A program made the translations under genes and the position numbers. From contig UQWK01000035.1 of NCBI GenBank assembly GCA_900544725.1, forward strand, positions 1 to 21,370: 21,370 nucleotides of DNA. The letters are read 5' to 3'. Positions 13,361-20,257 of this stretch are shown here, piece after piece. The notes beneath the pieces were generated by a model. That model was not told the origin of the DNA. It did no database searches and saw only the letters and a list, made by a program, of their open reading frames with translations. Source of the DNA: an uncultured Collinsella sp. Lineage in GTDB: Bacteria > Actinomycetota > Coriobacteriia > Coriobacteriales > Coriobacteriaceae. Numbering within the stretch: position 1 is the stretch's first letter; the number at the start of each line of letters is the position of its first letter.

Positions 13361-14623
13361 CTACAACACGGTGCCCTCGGGCAGGTCGACGCGAACAACG
13401 TCCACGACATCTCCCGCCTTGAGCTCACACGGTCCTTCGTCAATACGCAGCAGGCAGTTGGCCCGCTGCATCGTGCCGAGCAGCGCCGAATTCTGCGTCT
13501 TGGCCTCGGTCACCATCAGCTCACCGGTCTTGGGGTCGCGCAAAACCGTGGCGCGATCGAAGAAGCGTCGGTCCTGGCGCTTTTTCACACCGTGTGTGAG
13601 CGTCGCCTGCTGCACGGGACGCGGACCCTCGGCAAAGCCGCGCATCTTGCGAATCGCCGGACGGGCGAGCATCTCAAAGCCCACATACGCCGCGGCCGGA
13701 TTGCCTGAAAGCCCCAGGTAGGGCTTACCCCCGAGCAAGCCAAACGTGATGGCCTTGCCCGGACGCATCGAGATGCGATCGAACAGCACCTCGCCCTCGC
13801 GCCGGACGAGTGCCGTCACATAGTCGTAATCGCCCGCCGAGGCGCCTCCGCTCGTAATGACAAAATCGCACTCTTGCACCGCGCGATGCACGAGCTCGGC
13901 AATCGCCTGCTCATCATCAGACGCAATGCCGTAGAACACGGGCTCGGCTCCTGCATCGAGTGCTTCGGCCATCAACGCCGAGGAGTTGGAATCGCGAATC
14001 TGACCGCGCGCCGGTACTTTACTCGGTGCGACCAATTCCGTGCCCAGCGAGATGATGCCCACACGTGGGGCAGCGTGCACCTTCACGCTCGCGTAACCGG
14101 CGCTTGCCAGCAGGCCCGCGCCCGCCGGAGCCACGACCTCGCCGGCGTGTATCACAACATCGCCGGCATGGGCCTCCTCGGCGGCAGAGCGAACGTTCTC
14201 CCCCACCTTGGCCGGCGCCGAGAAGCTCACGTGCGAACCCTCGTTGCCGTCACCGTCAAGCACCCCGACGATCTCGTATTTCACCACGGCATCGGCACCT
14301 TCGGGTACCGGCGCGCCTGTCATAATGCGGACCGTCTCGCCCGGGCCAAGAGCACCCTCAAACACATGGCCCGCAGCCTCGTGTCCGATAACGTCGAGCG
14401 TCACCGGCGTCTCACCAGACGCCTGCGCCAAGTCCGCCGAGCGCACGGCATATCCGTCCATAGCGCTGTTGGCAAACGGCGAAATGTCGATATCGGCCAC
14501 CGCGTCCTCGGCCAAGGGAAGACCGGCGGCCTGCCACACGGGAATCTCGACGAGATCGGTCGGAGCAACGTGCGACAGAACGATCGACTGCGCGTCCTCC
14601 AGCGGAATGAGTTTCTCTGCCAT
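13361..14623 (-). CDS. moeA: Molybdopterin molybdenumtransferase
   Basis: 420 residues with the MoeA domain order: N-terminal domain (SPFANSAMDGYAV near residue 50; VRIMTGAPVPEGADAVV near 100), central MoCF domain (VGIISLGTELV, then TSGGASAGDYDYV and SMRPGKAITFGLLGGKPYLGLSGNPAAAYVGFE), and a C-terminal beta domain. It inserts molybdate into adenylylated molybdopterin. The ATG at 14623 follows GAGG; a GTG two codons earlier lies within the ribosome site and is less likely. First gene of moeA-mogA, divergent from the ClC gene. Confidence 0.93.
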   Translation of the reverse strand: MAEKLIPLEDAQSIVLSHVAPTDLVEIPVWQAAGLPLAEDAVADIDISPFANSAMDGYAVRSADLAQASGETPVTLDVIGHEAAGHVFEGALGPGETVRIMTGAPVPEGADAVVKYEIVGVLDGDGNEGSHVSFSAPAKVGENVRSAAEEAHAGDVVIHAGEVVAPAGAGLLASAGYASVKVHAAPRVGIISLGTELVAPSKVPARGQIRDSNSSALMAEALDAGAEPVFYGIASDDEQAIAELVHRAVQECDFVITSGGASAGDYDYVTALVRREGEVLFDRISMRPGKAITFGLLGGKPYLGLSGNPAAAYVGFEMLARPAIRKMRGFAEGPRPVQQATLTHGVKKRQDRRFFDRATVLRDPKTGELMVTEAKTQNSALLGTMQRANCLLRIDEGPCELKAGDVVDVVRVDLPEGTVL

Positions 14624-14680
14624 ATGCACCTCTTAATGCCACGGCGCACAACAGGAGCGCCGATTCTTTATGCTTGTCTC

Positions 14681-14686
14681 AGTATA
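14681..14686 (-). promoter_or_regulatory. Possible -10 box for moeA-mogA
   Basis: TATACT on the minus strand, about 58 nt before the moeA ATG. No clear -35 at 16-18 nt. The 210-nt divergent region (14624-14833) otherwise shows no recognised riboswitch; in particular no fluoride or Moco motif. Confidence 0.3.
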
Positions 14687-14798
14687 ATCCCCCGACGCGC
14701 GACCGCGATTTGGCCTGTACCCGCAAATACACCTGTCGGCCGCAAGCCGCGAAACAGAATGGAAACCAACCCACCGGCTCGTCGCGCTTGCCGCGTTT

Positions 14799-14804
14799 TA
14801 TAAT
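14799..14804 (+). promoter_or_regulatory. Probable -10 box for the ClC-lipid kinase unit
   Basis: A perfect TATAAT 30 nt before the ClC ATG, giving a leader of roughly 23 nt that contains AGAGGAA. The -35 region is weak. The short leader leaves no room for an RNA regulatory element. Confidence 0.5.
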
Positions 14805-14833
14805 GCTTGCGTTGCAACCTAAAAGAGGAATAT

Positions 14834-16255
14834 ATGGCTCATAACAACAAACCCGAAAGCGCAAACGAAGCGCAGGATCATTCCCAGCCGCTCGACGATG
14901 GCGGCTTTTTCTCCCTTAGCGACGTCATCATGGCCGGCAGGCGTCAACTCACCCGCTCCGAGCAGCTCTTGGCCGCCGACACACGCCGCAACGCCCGCAA
15001 CCTGTTTGCAAGCGCCAAACTGCTCGCGCTCGTCGTCATCGTCTCGCTCGCCATGGGTGTTGCCGCTTGGGCATTTTTGGCCTCGCTGAATATCGCGACC
15101 GATTATCGCGAGCACCACGTGTGGATTTACGCGTTGCTTCCCGTTGTGGGCGTTGCCACCGCATGGGTGTACAAAAACCACGGCCTTGCCGCCAAACGAG
15201 GTAACAACCTGGTCATCGACTCCGCCCTGGGCACACGCCTTATCCATATGCGCATGGCCGTCCTCACCTTCGTCTGCTCCACGCTCACGCACCTCACCGG
15301 CGGATCGGCCGGTCGCGAGGGGGCTGCGGTGCAGATTGGCGGCACTATCGCCAGTAACATCTCGAGCCTCGCCCACCTCAAAAAGCATGACCACCACGAC
15401 CTCATGCTCGCCGGCATCTCATCGGCCTTTGGCGCCGTATTCGGTTCGCCCCTTGCCGGAGCTTTCTTTGGCATGGAGATGTGCTTTATCGGCAAGATCG
15501 ACTACACCGCAGGTATCTACTGCCTGGTCGCATCGTTTACCGGCTACTTTACGTCGCTTGCCTTGGGAACCGAGTACGAGGCGAATGTTATCGCCGGCGT
15601 TCCCAACATGACACCACGGACGGTTGTCATCGTAGTCATCAGCGCCATCATCTTTGGTCTCACCGCACGTCTCTTTGCCTGGTCGGTTCGTACCGTCAAG
15701 AGCCTGTACGACCGCTTTATCACCAACTACCTTGCTCGCGCACTCGTGGGCGCGCTCGTGGTGCTCGCGGCCTACGCGATGCTCGACGCCTGGAAGTATG
15801 CCGGCCTTGCCACCTGGCTCTCGGGCGCCGGGTTCGCCGGTAACACGACCCTTGCCGACGCAGTCATCAAGCTCGTGGTGACGGCGCTCACCCTGGGCGC
15901 CGGCTTCCAAGGAGGCGAGGTCACACCCCTGTTTGGCATCGGTGCGGCGCTCGGCGGTTGGATCGGTTGCCTCGTCGGAATCGACCCCAGCTTTCTGGCG
16001 GCGCTGGGCATGCTCGGCGTGTTCTGTGCCGGCCTTAACGTACCCATCACCACCTGCATGATGGCCATCGACCTGTTCCACGGCACGGCAGCCGGCTTCT
16101 TCGTGATCGTAGCGTTTATCAGCTATCTCGTCGGCGGCCACCGCGGCGTGTATCCCGCTCAGCGCATTATCTCGCCTAAACGCCGTTCGCTTATTGTGGA
16201 CGAGGGCGGTACGGTGGCGGATGCTATCGAGCGCCACAACGACCTGATAGAGTAG
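14834..16255 (+). CDS. ClC-type anion channel/antiporter, CLC-F-like (possible fluoride exporter)
   Basis: 473 residues with a soluble N-terminal ~60 residues and about ten or more membrane helices. The gating region is GGSAGREGAAVQIG (gating Glu162) instead of the usual GKEGP, and the later pore motif is GAGFQGGEVTPLFGIGAALG (356-374) instead of GGxFAP. These replacements are what I recall for the fluoride-selective CLC-F branch, which exports F- against H+. The ATG at 14834 follows AGAGGAA. The lipid kinase gene follows after 87 nt. No fluoride riboswitch precedes it, which weakens the fluoride reading; a chloride/proton exchanger remains possible. Confidence 0.85.
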   Translation: MAHNNKPESANEAQDHSQPLDDGGFFSLSDVIMAGRRQLTRSEQLLAADTRRNARNLFASAKLLALVVIVSLAMGVAAWAFLASLNIATDYREHHVWIYALLPVVGVATAWVYKNHGLAAKRGNNLVIDSALGTRLIHMRMAVLTFVCSTLTHLTGGSAGREGAAVQIGGTIASNISSLAHLKKHDHHDLMLAGISSAFGAVFGSPLAGAFFGMEMCFIGKIDYTAGIYCLVASFTGYFTSLALGTEYEANVIAGVPNMTPRTVVIVVISAIIFGLTARLFAWSVRTVKSLYDRFITNYLARALVGALVVLAAYAMLDAWKYAGLATWLSGAGFAGNTTLADAVIKLVVTALTLGAGFQGGEVTPLFGIGAALGGWIGCLVGIDPSFLAALGMLGVFCAGLNVPITTCMMAIDLFHGTAAGFFVIVAFISYLVGGHRGVYPAQRIISPKRRSLIVDEGGTVADAIERHNDLIE

Positions 16256-16342
16256 ACGTAAATATTCGCCGTGCAGCCACAATCGGGGGCAATTCGACCT
16301 GAACGCGACCGCACTGTCATGTCACACGCCGGGAGTCGCCCC

Positions 16343-17305
16343 ATGCACGTAACTGATTTTGGTCGCACGCTCATCATCGCCAACCCCGCCGCCCAGTCGG
16401 GTGCGGCGCGCGAAGTTGCCGAGCGCCTGCAGCGCTTTTTGGACATGACCGCGCGCTCATCCCAGTTTGATCTGGTGCTGACCGAGCGCATGGGACATGC
16501 CAAGGAACTTGCCGCACGGGCCCAGGGCTACCGCACGGTTATCGCACTCGGCGGCGACGGAGTGATCCACGAGGTCGTCAATGGACTCATGACGCTGGAT
16601 GAGGCGGACCGTCCCGCCCTTGCCGTTCTACCCGTAGGCTCCGGCAACGATTTTGCCCAAACGCTCGGTATCGACGATTTCTCCGGCAAGGATTTTGGCG
16701 CGCTGCTCACCTGCGAGCTACAGCACCAGGATATCGGACGCATTCGCTCATGGAACCCCGCAAACGGCAGCGGCGAGGCTACCGTTGAGTACTACGACCA
16801 GACGCTCTCCATCGGTATTGACGCCGCCATCGGCCTGGGCACCACCGAGCTGCGCAAAAAGACGGGCCTCACCGGCGCTCCGCTCTACACCCTCTCGGGA
16901 CTTGAGCAGTTTGGTCTGCGCTATCGCAACTACCCCATGGCAGTCAGCTTTGACGGGGCGCCCGCCGAGCGCGTGAGGGCGATCATCATGGCGATTCAGC
17001 TGGGTCCTACCTATGGCTCGGGCTATCGTATCTGTCCCGACGCCGACCCCTGTGACGGCATGTTCGACGTATGCTACGCCTGCGGCCCCGTTCCGCGAGC
17101 GGTAGCGCTTCCCATGTTCCTTTCGGCCAAAGATGGCCGCCACACCAAGCTGCCACCGGTTCGCATGCGTCGTTGCCGTCATGCCGAGCTCACGTTCGAG
17201 GAGCCCGACTACCCCATTCAGGCCGACGGCGAGCCCGTCGTCGCCTCGCGCATCGAGGTGGACATTCTTCCCGCCGTTCTCGAGGTCTGGCACCCAACCC
17301 GCTAA
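16343..17305 (+). CDS. Diacylglycerol kinase family lipid kinase (YegS/DgkB-like)
   Basis: 320 residues with the DAGK catalytic domain: FGRTLIIANPAAQSG at the start, ATP-binding GGDGVIHEVVNGL (70-82) and PVGSGNDFAQ (97-106), then a C-terminal beta domain. Such soluble enzymes phosphorylate diacylglycerol or related lipids for phospholipid recycling; exact substrate unknown. The start at 16343 is chosen because GGGAG lies 7 nt upstream and IIANP begins at residue 10 as is normal; in-frame starts at 16271 and 16319 lack a ribosome site. Probably cotranscribed with the ClC gene. Confidence 0.9.
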   Translation: MHVTDFGRTLIIANPAAQSGAAREVAERLQRFLDMTARSSQFDLVLTERMGHAKELAARAQGYRTVIALGGDGVIHEVVNGLMTLDEADRPALAVLPVGSGNDFAQTLGIDDFSGKDFGALLTCELQHQDIGRIRSWNPANGSGEATVEYYDQTLSIGIDAAIGLGTTELRKKTGLTGAPLYTLSGLEQFGLRYRNYPMAVSFDGAPAERVRAIIMAIQLGPTYGSGYRICPDADPCDGMFDVCYACGPVPRAVALPMFLSAKDGRHTKLPPVRMRRCRHAELTFEEPDYPIQADGEPVVASRIEVDILPAVLEVWHPTR

Positions 17306-17312
17306 CCCCACC

Positions 17313-17383
17313 TAAGTTGCGGTGAAATAGGGACTGTTTATGCATCTAAAGCCGCAAAACAATCCCTATTTCACCGCAACTTA
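17313..17383. repeat. 71-bp palindromic element with perfect 21-bp arms
   Basis: Arms 17313-17333 (TAAGTTGCGGTGAAATAGGG plus A) and 17363-17383 are exact reverse complements around a 29-nt spacer. The spacer holds AGCCGCAAAA, whose CCGCAA can also pair with the TTGCGG of the left arm, so two folds compete. It lies between the convergent lipid kinase and arfB genes. No U tract follows on either strand, so it is not a standard terminator. A half copy lies at 123-160, showing that it is a dispersed repeat family. Confidence 0.85.
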
Positions 17384-17392
17384 TTGAGAAGA

Positions 17393-17773
17393 TCATTCCT
17401 CCCCGCCCGGCTTGCGACGGTTGGCCTTTTTAATCGCGTTGAAGTGCTTGTCATTGAGCCTGCGCTGGCGCGATCGCTGTGGCACCTTGGTCTTAACGCG
17501 ACGCCGCGGCGGACGGCCACGACGCTCAAGCTCTGCCCTCAGCTTACGCAGACAGCAGCTGCGATTCTGAAACTGACTACGGCTCTCGCGCGCCGTCACG
17601 ACAATCCCCGTGGGCCCATGCTTCATGCGTACCGCCGAGTCCGTCGTGTTCACGCCCTGTCCGCCCGGGCCCGTCGCGCGAAACACCTGCACCTCGCAAT
17701 CGCGTGCCAACTCCTCGACCGACATCTCTGCATAGCGCGCATACTCGCGCCATCCCATCTTGTTCTCGTCCAT
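17393..17773 (-). CDS. ArfB-like peptide chain release factor homologue (GGQ domain protein)
   Basis: 126 residues: one release-factor catalytic domain with FRATGPGGQGVNTTDSAVRM (GGQ at 37-39) and a long basic tail (RPPRRRVKTKVPQRSRQRRL...KKANRRK). It lacks codon-recognition domains, as in ArfB/YaeJ, which hydrolyse peptidyl-tRNA on stalled ribosomes, the basic tail entering the mRNA channel. ArfB proper is about 140 residues, so the length fits. The ATG at 17773 follows GGGGAGG; longer starts would lie inside the upstream terminator hairpin. The start codon is about 20 nt after that terminator's T run. Confidence 0.85.
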   Translation of the reverse strand: MDENKMGWREYARYAEMSVEELARDCEVQVFRATGPGGQGVNTTDSAVRMKHGPTGIVVTARESRSQFQNRSCCLRKLRAELERRGRPPRRRVKTKVPQRSRQRRLNDKHFNAIKKANRRKPGGEE

Positions 17774-17793
17774 ATCAACACCTCCCCTCATAC

Positions 17794-17829
17794 AAAAAAT
17801 GTGACAAAGGGACAGTCCCTTTGTCACAT
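17794..17829 (-). terminator. Terminator of xpt; near-perfect palindrome
   Basis: Arms of 14 bp (ATGTGACAAAGGGA at 17799-17812 and its complement at 17816-17829) around a 3-nt loop, followed on the minus strand by six T. It starts 28 nt after the xpt stop. The long, almost perfect arms and GGGAC core suggest that it also belongs to a dispersed repeat type. Confidence 0.88.
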
Positions 17830-17856
17830 CGCATACCAATCGCTTGTGTTGCGCGC

Positions 17857-18435
17857 CTAGGCGAAGGTGATCTCACCGTTCTCGCAGTCCATTTCGGCGA
17901 TACGGGCCAGGCTCTCAACGCGGAAGCCGCGCTCGCGGAGCTTATCGCCACCGCCCTGGAAGCCCTTCTCCACGGCAATGCCGATGCCGGCAACCTCGGC
18001 GCCCGCAGCCTCACAGATCTTGATGAGACCCTCAAGCGCGCAGCCGTTGGCCAAAAAGTCGTCGATAATCAGGACCTTGTCGCCCTCGGACAAGAAGCGC
18101 TTGCCCACGATAACCGGGTACTCCTTCTGCTTGGTAAAGGAGTAGATGGTCGTGGCATACTGCTCGCCGTCGAGGTTGATGGACTGTGCCTTCTTGGCAA
18201 AGACCACCGGCACGCCGCCAAAATGCTGAGCTGCGATGCAAGCCATGCCAATGCCCGAAGCCTCGATCGTCAGGATCTTGTTGATCTCGACACCCTCGAA
18301 CAGACGGGCCCACTCGGCACCCATGTGGTCGAACAGCTCAACGTCGCACTGGTGGTTGAGGAAGGCATCAACCTTAAGGACATTACCGGCCTTTACGATG
18401 CCGTCATGGCGAATACGATCCTCAAGCTCCTGCAT
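17857..18435 (-). CDS. xpt: Xanthine phosphoribosyltransferase
   Basis: 192 residues, the normal Xpt length. The PRPP-binding motif is VLIIDDFLANGCAL (121-134); the hood and N-terminal part (ILTIEASGIGMACIAAQHFG, VVFAKK) match the Xpt subgroup of type I phosphoribosyltransferases. It converts xanthine and PRPP to XMP in purine salvage. The ATG at 18435 follows AAGGGG. Unlike the Bacillus gene, no purine riboswitch is recognisable in the short leader, and no xanthine permease follows. It is monocistronic apart from read-through into arfB. Confidence 0.93.
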   Translation of the reverse strand: MQELEDRIRHDGIVKAGNVLKVDAFLNHQCDVELFDHMGAEWARLFEGVEINKILTIEASGIGMACIAAQHFGGVPVVFAKKAQSINLDGEQYATTIYSFTKQKEYPVIVGKRFLSEGDKVLIIDDFLANGCALEGLIKICEAAGAEVAGIGIAVEKGFQGGGDKLRERGFRVESLARIAEMDCENGEITFA

Positions 18436-18563
18436 GGCGCAACCCCTTCTCGCGGCAACGATACCGCGCGATTAATAAACGTTGTTCGATAGTCTACCAC
18501 GGACCGACCCCCGCCCGCCCCACAAGCCACATCGCACCATAAAGCTGCAAGACCAGCCAATTT

Positions 18564-18610
18564 GGGACGGGGCTCTTTTGACTACCTTTTGAGCCCTTTT
18601 CCTCCGTCCC
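18564..18610. repeat. Imperfect long hairpin with GGGACG/CGTCCC ends
   Basis: Outer arms GGGACG (18564-18569) and CGTCCC (18605-18610) enclose inner arms GGGCTC (18570-18575) and GAGCCC (18591-18596), separated on the right by TTTTCCTC. It is not attached to a gene end on the plus strand and is 200 bp past the MFS stop on the minus strand. Confidence 0.6.
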
Positions 18611-18645
18611 CGGGGGATCATTCGGCGATGCTCGCCACGAAATCG

Positions 18646-18781
18646 GCCCATTTACTACGTTTAACCCGACACCCACGTCCATACCCCCGATTTTCAAAAA
18701 CCGGCTGGCTCTCTACCTGCGCTTTTGTTTTTACCGAATGCGTCATGGTTGGAGATGCGCAGTTAAACGTAGTAGATGGGC
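18646..18781. repeat. 136-bp MITE-like element with 20-bp terminal inverted repeats
   Basis: Left end 18646-18665 (GCCCATTTACTACGTTTAAC) and right end 18762-18781 are reverse complements at 19 of 20 positions. The 96-bp interior has no convincing gene and no strong internal fold. No target-site duplication is obvious. The size and inverted ends resemble a miniature non-autonomous element; a large stem-loop regulatory region is the alternative. Confidence 0.65.
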
Positions 18782-18811
18782 GTGTTTCTTGGCAGGCGAC
18801 TCCCAAACACG

Positions 18812-20116
18812 CTAATGCCGGGCGCGCGTCCTCACCAAACGCACCAACGTGAGGGCAAAACCAACGGAGGCAACGGCCATCAGCACGTAGAATACCAAAC
18901 GGAAGCCAAAGAGGAACACGTCCGGACGACCCGCCACATAGCTCGTGACTGTCTTACCCATTACCGCGCTCGTCTGTCCATACAGGATGCGCGACGCCAC
19001 CGTAATACCCAGCGCTATGCCCGCATAGCGCGCCAAGCTGCTCAAGCTGCCCGCAAAGCCAAGCGCCTCACGCGGAGCCGAACCCATATACAGCGAATTA
19101 TTGGGACTCTGGAAGATCGACGTGCCGCACGACATAAACGCGACGCAGCACACGATCATCAAGATGGAAGAGTGCTCGTCAAGCGTGCTCACCGCAAAGA
19201 GACCGCACACGTACACGCCCAGGCCAACGGCCGTGGGCGCTTCACAACCAACACGGTCGGACACCGAGCCCGAAAGCGGGCCCACAAAGGCATTCACGAC
19301 CGGCATCGCCAAAAACAACAGGCCGGAGATATCGGAGCTAAAGCCGTGGGCATCCTGAAAGTAGAACGGCAGCACAAACTCGGAGGCACCGATACCCACG
19401 AACACGATAAGCATGCAAGCCAGGTTAATCGTGAAAGCCGAGCTCGCAAAGCAGCGACGCGCCGCCTCTGTCAACGGCATAGGGCGTTCGCCAGCCTCCG
19501 GCTTCACATGCGGCAGCGTATAGAGTCCCACGATAAACGAGATTACGCCAACGGGCAGATTGATAAGGAAGATGCTCTCCCAGGGAAAGCTCGCCACCAG
19601 CACGCCGCCGAGCACGGGGCCGCACATCATGCCAAGAGCCACAAAGGTCGCGAGGATGCCCATGGCACGACCGCGCTCACGCGCCGGAAACGACTCGGTG
19701 ATGATGCCCATATTGTTGGCCATCGCGGCGGCACAGCCAATGCCCTGCACGAAACGCGCCAAGATAAGCACCTCGAGCGAAGCCGAGAGCCCGCAAAGCA
19801 GCGAGCCACCCGTAAAGACGATCACACCAAGCTGGAACACATTCACCTTGCCGCGCACATCGCCCAAGCGGCCAAACGGCAGCATGGCGACACACGTCGC
19901 GAGCAGATACGCCGAGCTCACGAGCTGAATGCGGTCGAGACCCACCCCCAGCTCCTTTTGCATCACTGGGAGCGCCACCGTCACGATGCTCGCATCCAGA
20001 CACGCCATAAAGGTCATGGCGAGCACGGTGAACAGAATCGCCCATTTATTCTTGCCGTGGGTGTCGCCCTCCAGAGCAATGTGTTCGCGGCGCAGCTGCT
20101 CGGCAGTTTTCTCCAT
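18812..20116 (-). CDS. MFS transporter, DHA2-type drug/proton antiporter-like
   Basis: 434 residues with 12 or more membrane helices. The first helix carries MTFMACLDASIVTVALPVMQKELG, matching the LDxTIVNVALP signature of DHA2 (EmrB/QacA-like) exporters; loop 2-3 motif LPFGRLGDVRGK is MFS motif A; motif C-like GMMCGPVLGGVL follows in helix 5. DHA2 members usually have 14 helices and about 480-500 residues, so this one is short. Substrate unknown. The ATG at 20116 follows AAAGGA; it lies 25 nt after the metY terminator. Confidence 0.88.
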   Translation of the reverse strand: MEKTAEQLRREHIALEGDTHGKNKWAILFTVLAMTFMACLDASIVTVALPVMQKELGVGLDRIQLVSSAYLLATCVAMLPFGRLGDVRGKVNVFQLGVIVFTGGSLLCGLSASLEVLILARFVQGIGCAAAMANNMGIITESFPARERGRAMGILATFVALGMMCGPVLGGVLVASFPWESIFLINLPVGVISFIVGLYTLPHVKPEAGERPMPLTEAARRCFASSAFTINLACMLIVFVGIGASEFVLPFYFQDAHGFSSDISGLLFLAMPVVNAFVGPLSGSVSDRVGCEAPTAVGLGVYVCGLFAVSTLDEHSSILMIVCCVAFMSCGTSIFQSPNNSLYMGSAPREALGFAGSLSSLARYAGIALGITVASRILYGQTSAVMGKTVTSYVAGRPDVFLFGFRLVFYVLMAVASVGFALTLVRLVRTRARH

Positions 20117-20140
20117 GTATATCCTTTCTATCGTGCAACG

Positions 20141-20188
20141 CAAAAACGGGACCCCAATCGCCTACAAACGGTCACGATCGGGGTCCCG
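20141..20188 (-). terminator. Intrinsic terminator of metY
   Basis: A 14-pair stem with one G-U pair (CGGGACCCCGATCG from 20175-20188, CGATTGGGGTCCCG from 20147-20160, minus strand), a 14-nt loop, then TTTTTG. It lies 69 nt after the metY stop and 25 nt before the MFS start. Confidence 0.88.
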
Positions 20189-20257
20189 CCTACGGAATCG
20201 GAACTATGAGGACGTCGTCAGCCGAAAAGCCGTCCCACGCCTCGCACGCATGCTAGC

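Larger units (their letters stand above)
18436..18811. other. 376-nt region between xpt and the MFS gene, rich in inverted repeats
   Basis: It holds a weak candidate -10 for xpt (TAGACT at 18491-18496, minus strand), an imperfect hairpin (18564-18610), a 136-bp element with 20-bp inverted ends (18646-18781), and an 8-bp hairpin at the MFS stop (GCGTGTTT 18780-18787 with AAACACGC 18805-18812). A 62-codon frame on the minus strand (18618-18806) lacks a ribosome site and lies across the repeat, so I do not call it a gene. Confidence 0.6.

Noticed and set aside
14624..14833. Fluoride riboswitch upstream of the CLC-F-like gene, or Moco riboswitch upstream of moeA
   Set aside because: No sequence matching either consensus was seen, and the ClC leader after the TATAAT is only about 23 nt.
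18436..18560. Purine riboswitch upstream of xpt
   Set aside because: No three-way junction core with the conserved loop sequences is visible on the minus strand.
18618..18806. A 62-codon minus-strand frame between xpt and the MFS gene
   Set aside because: It lies across the 136-bp inverted-repeat element, overlaps the right repeat end and lacks a ribosome site. It is probably a by-product of the repeat.
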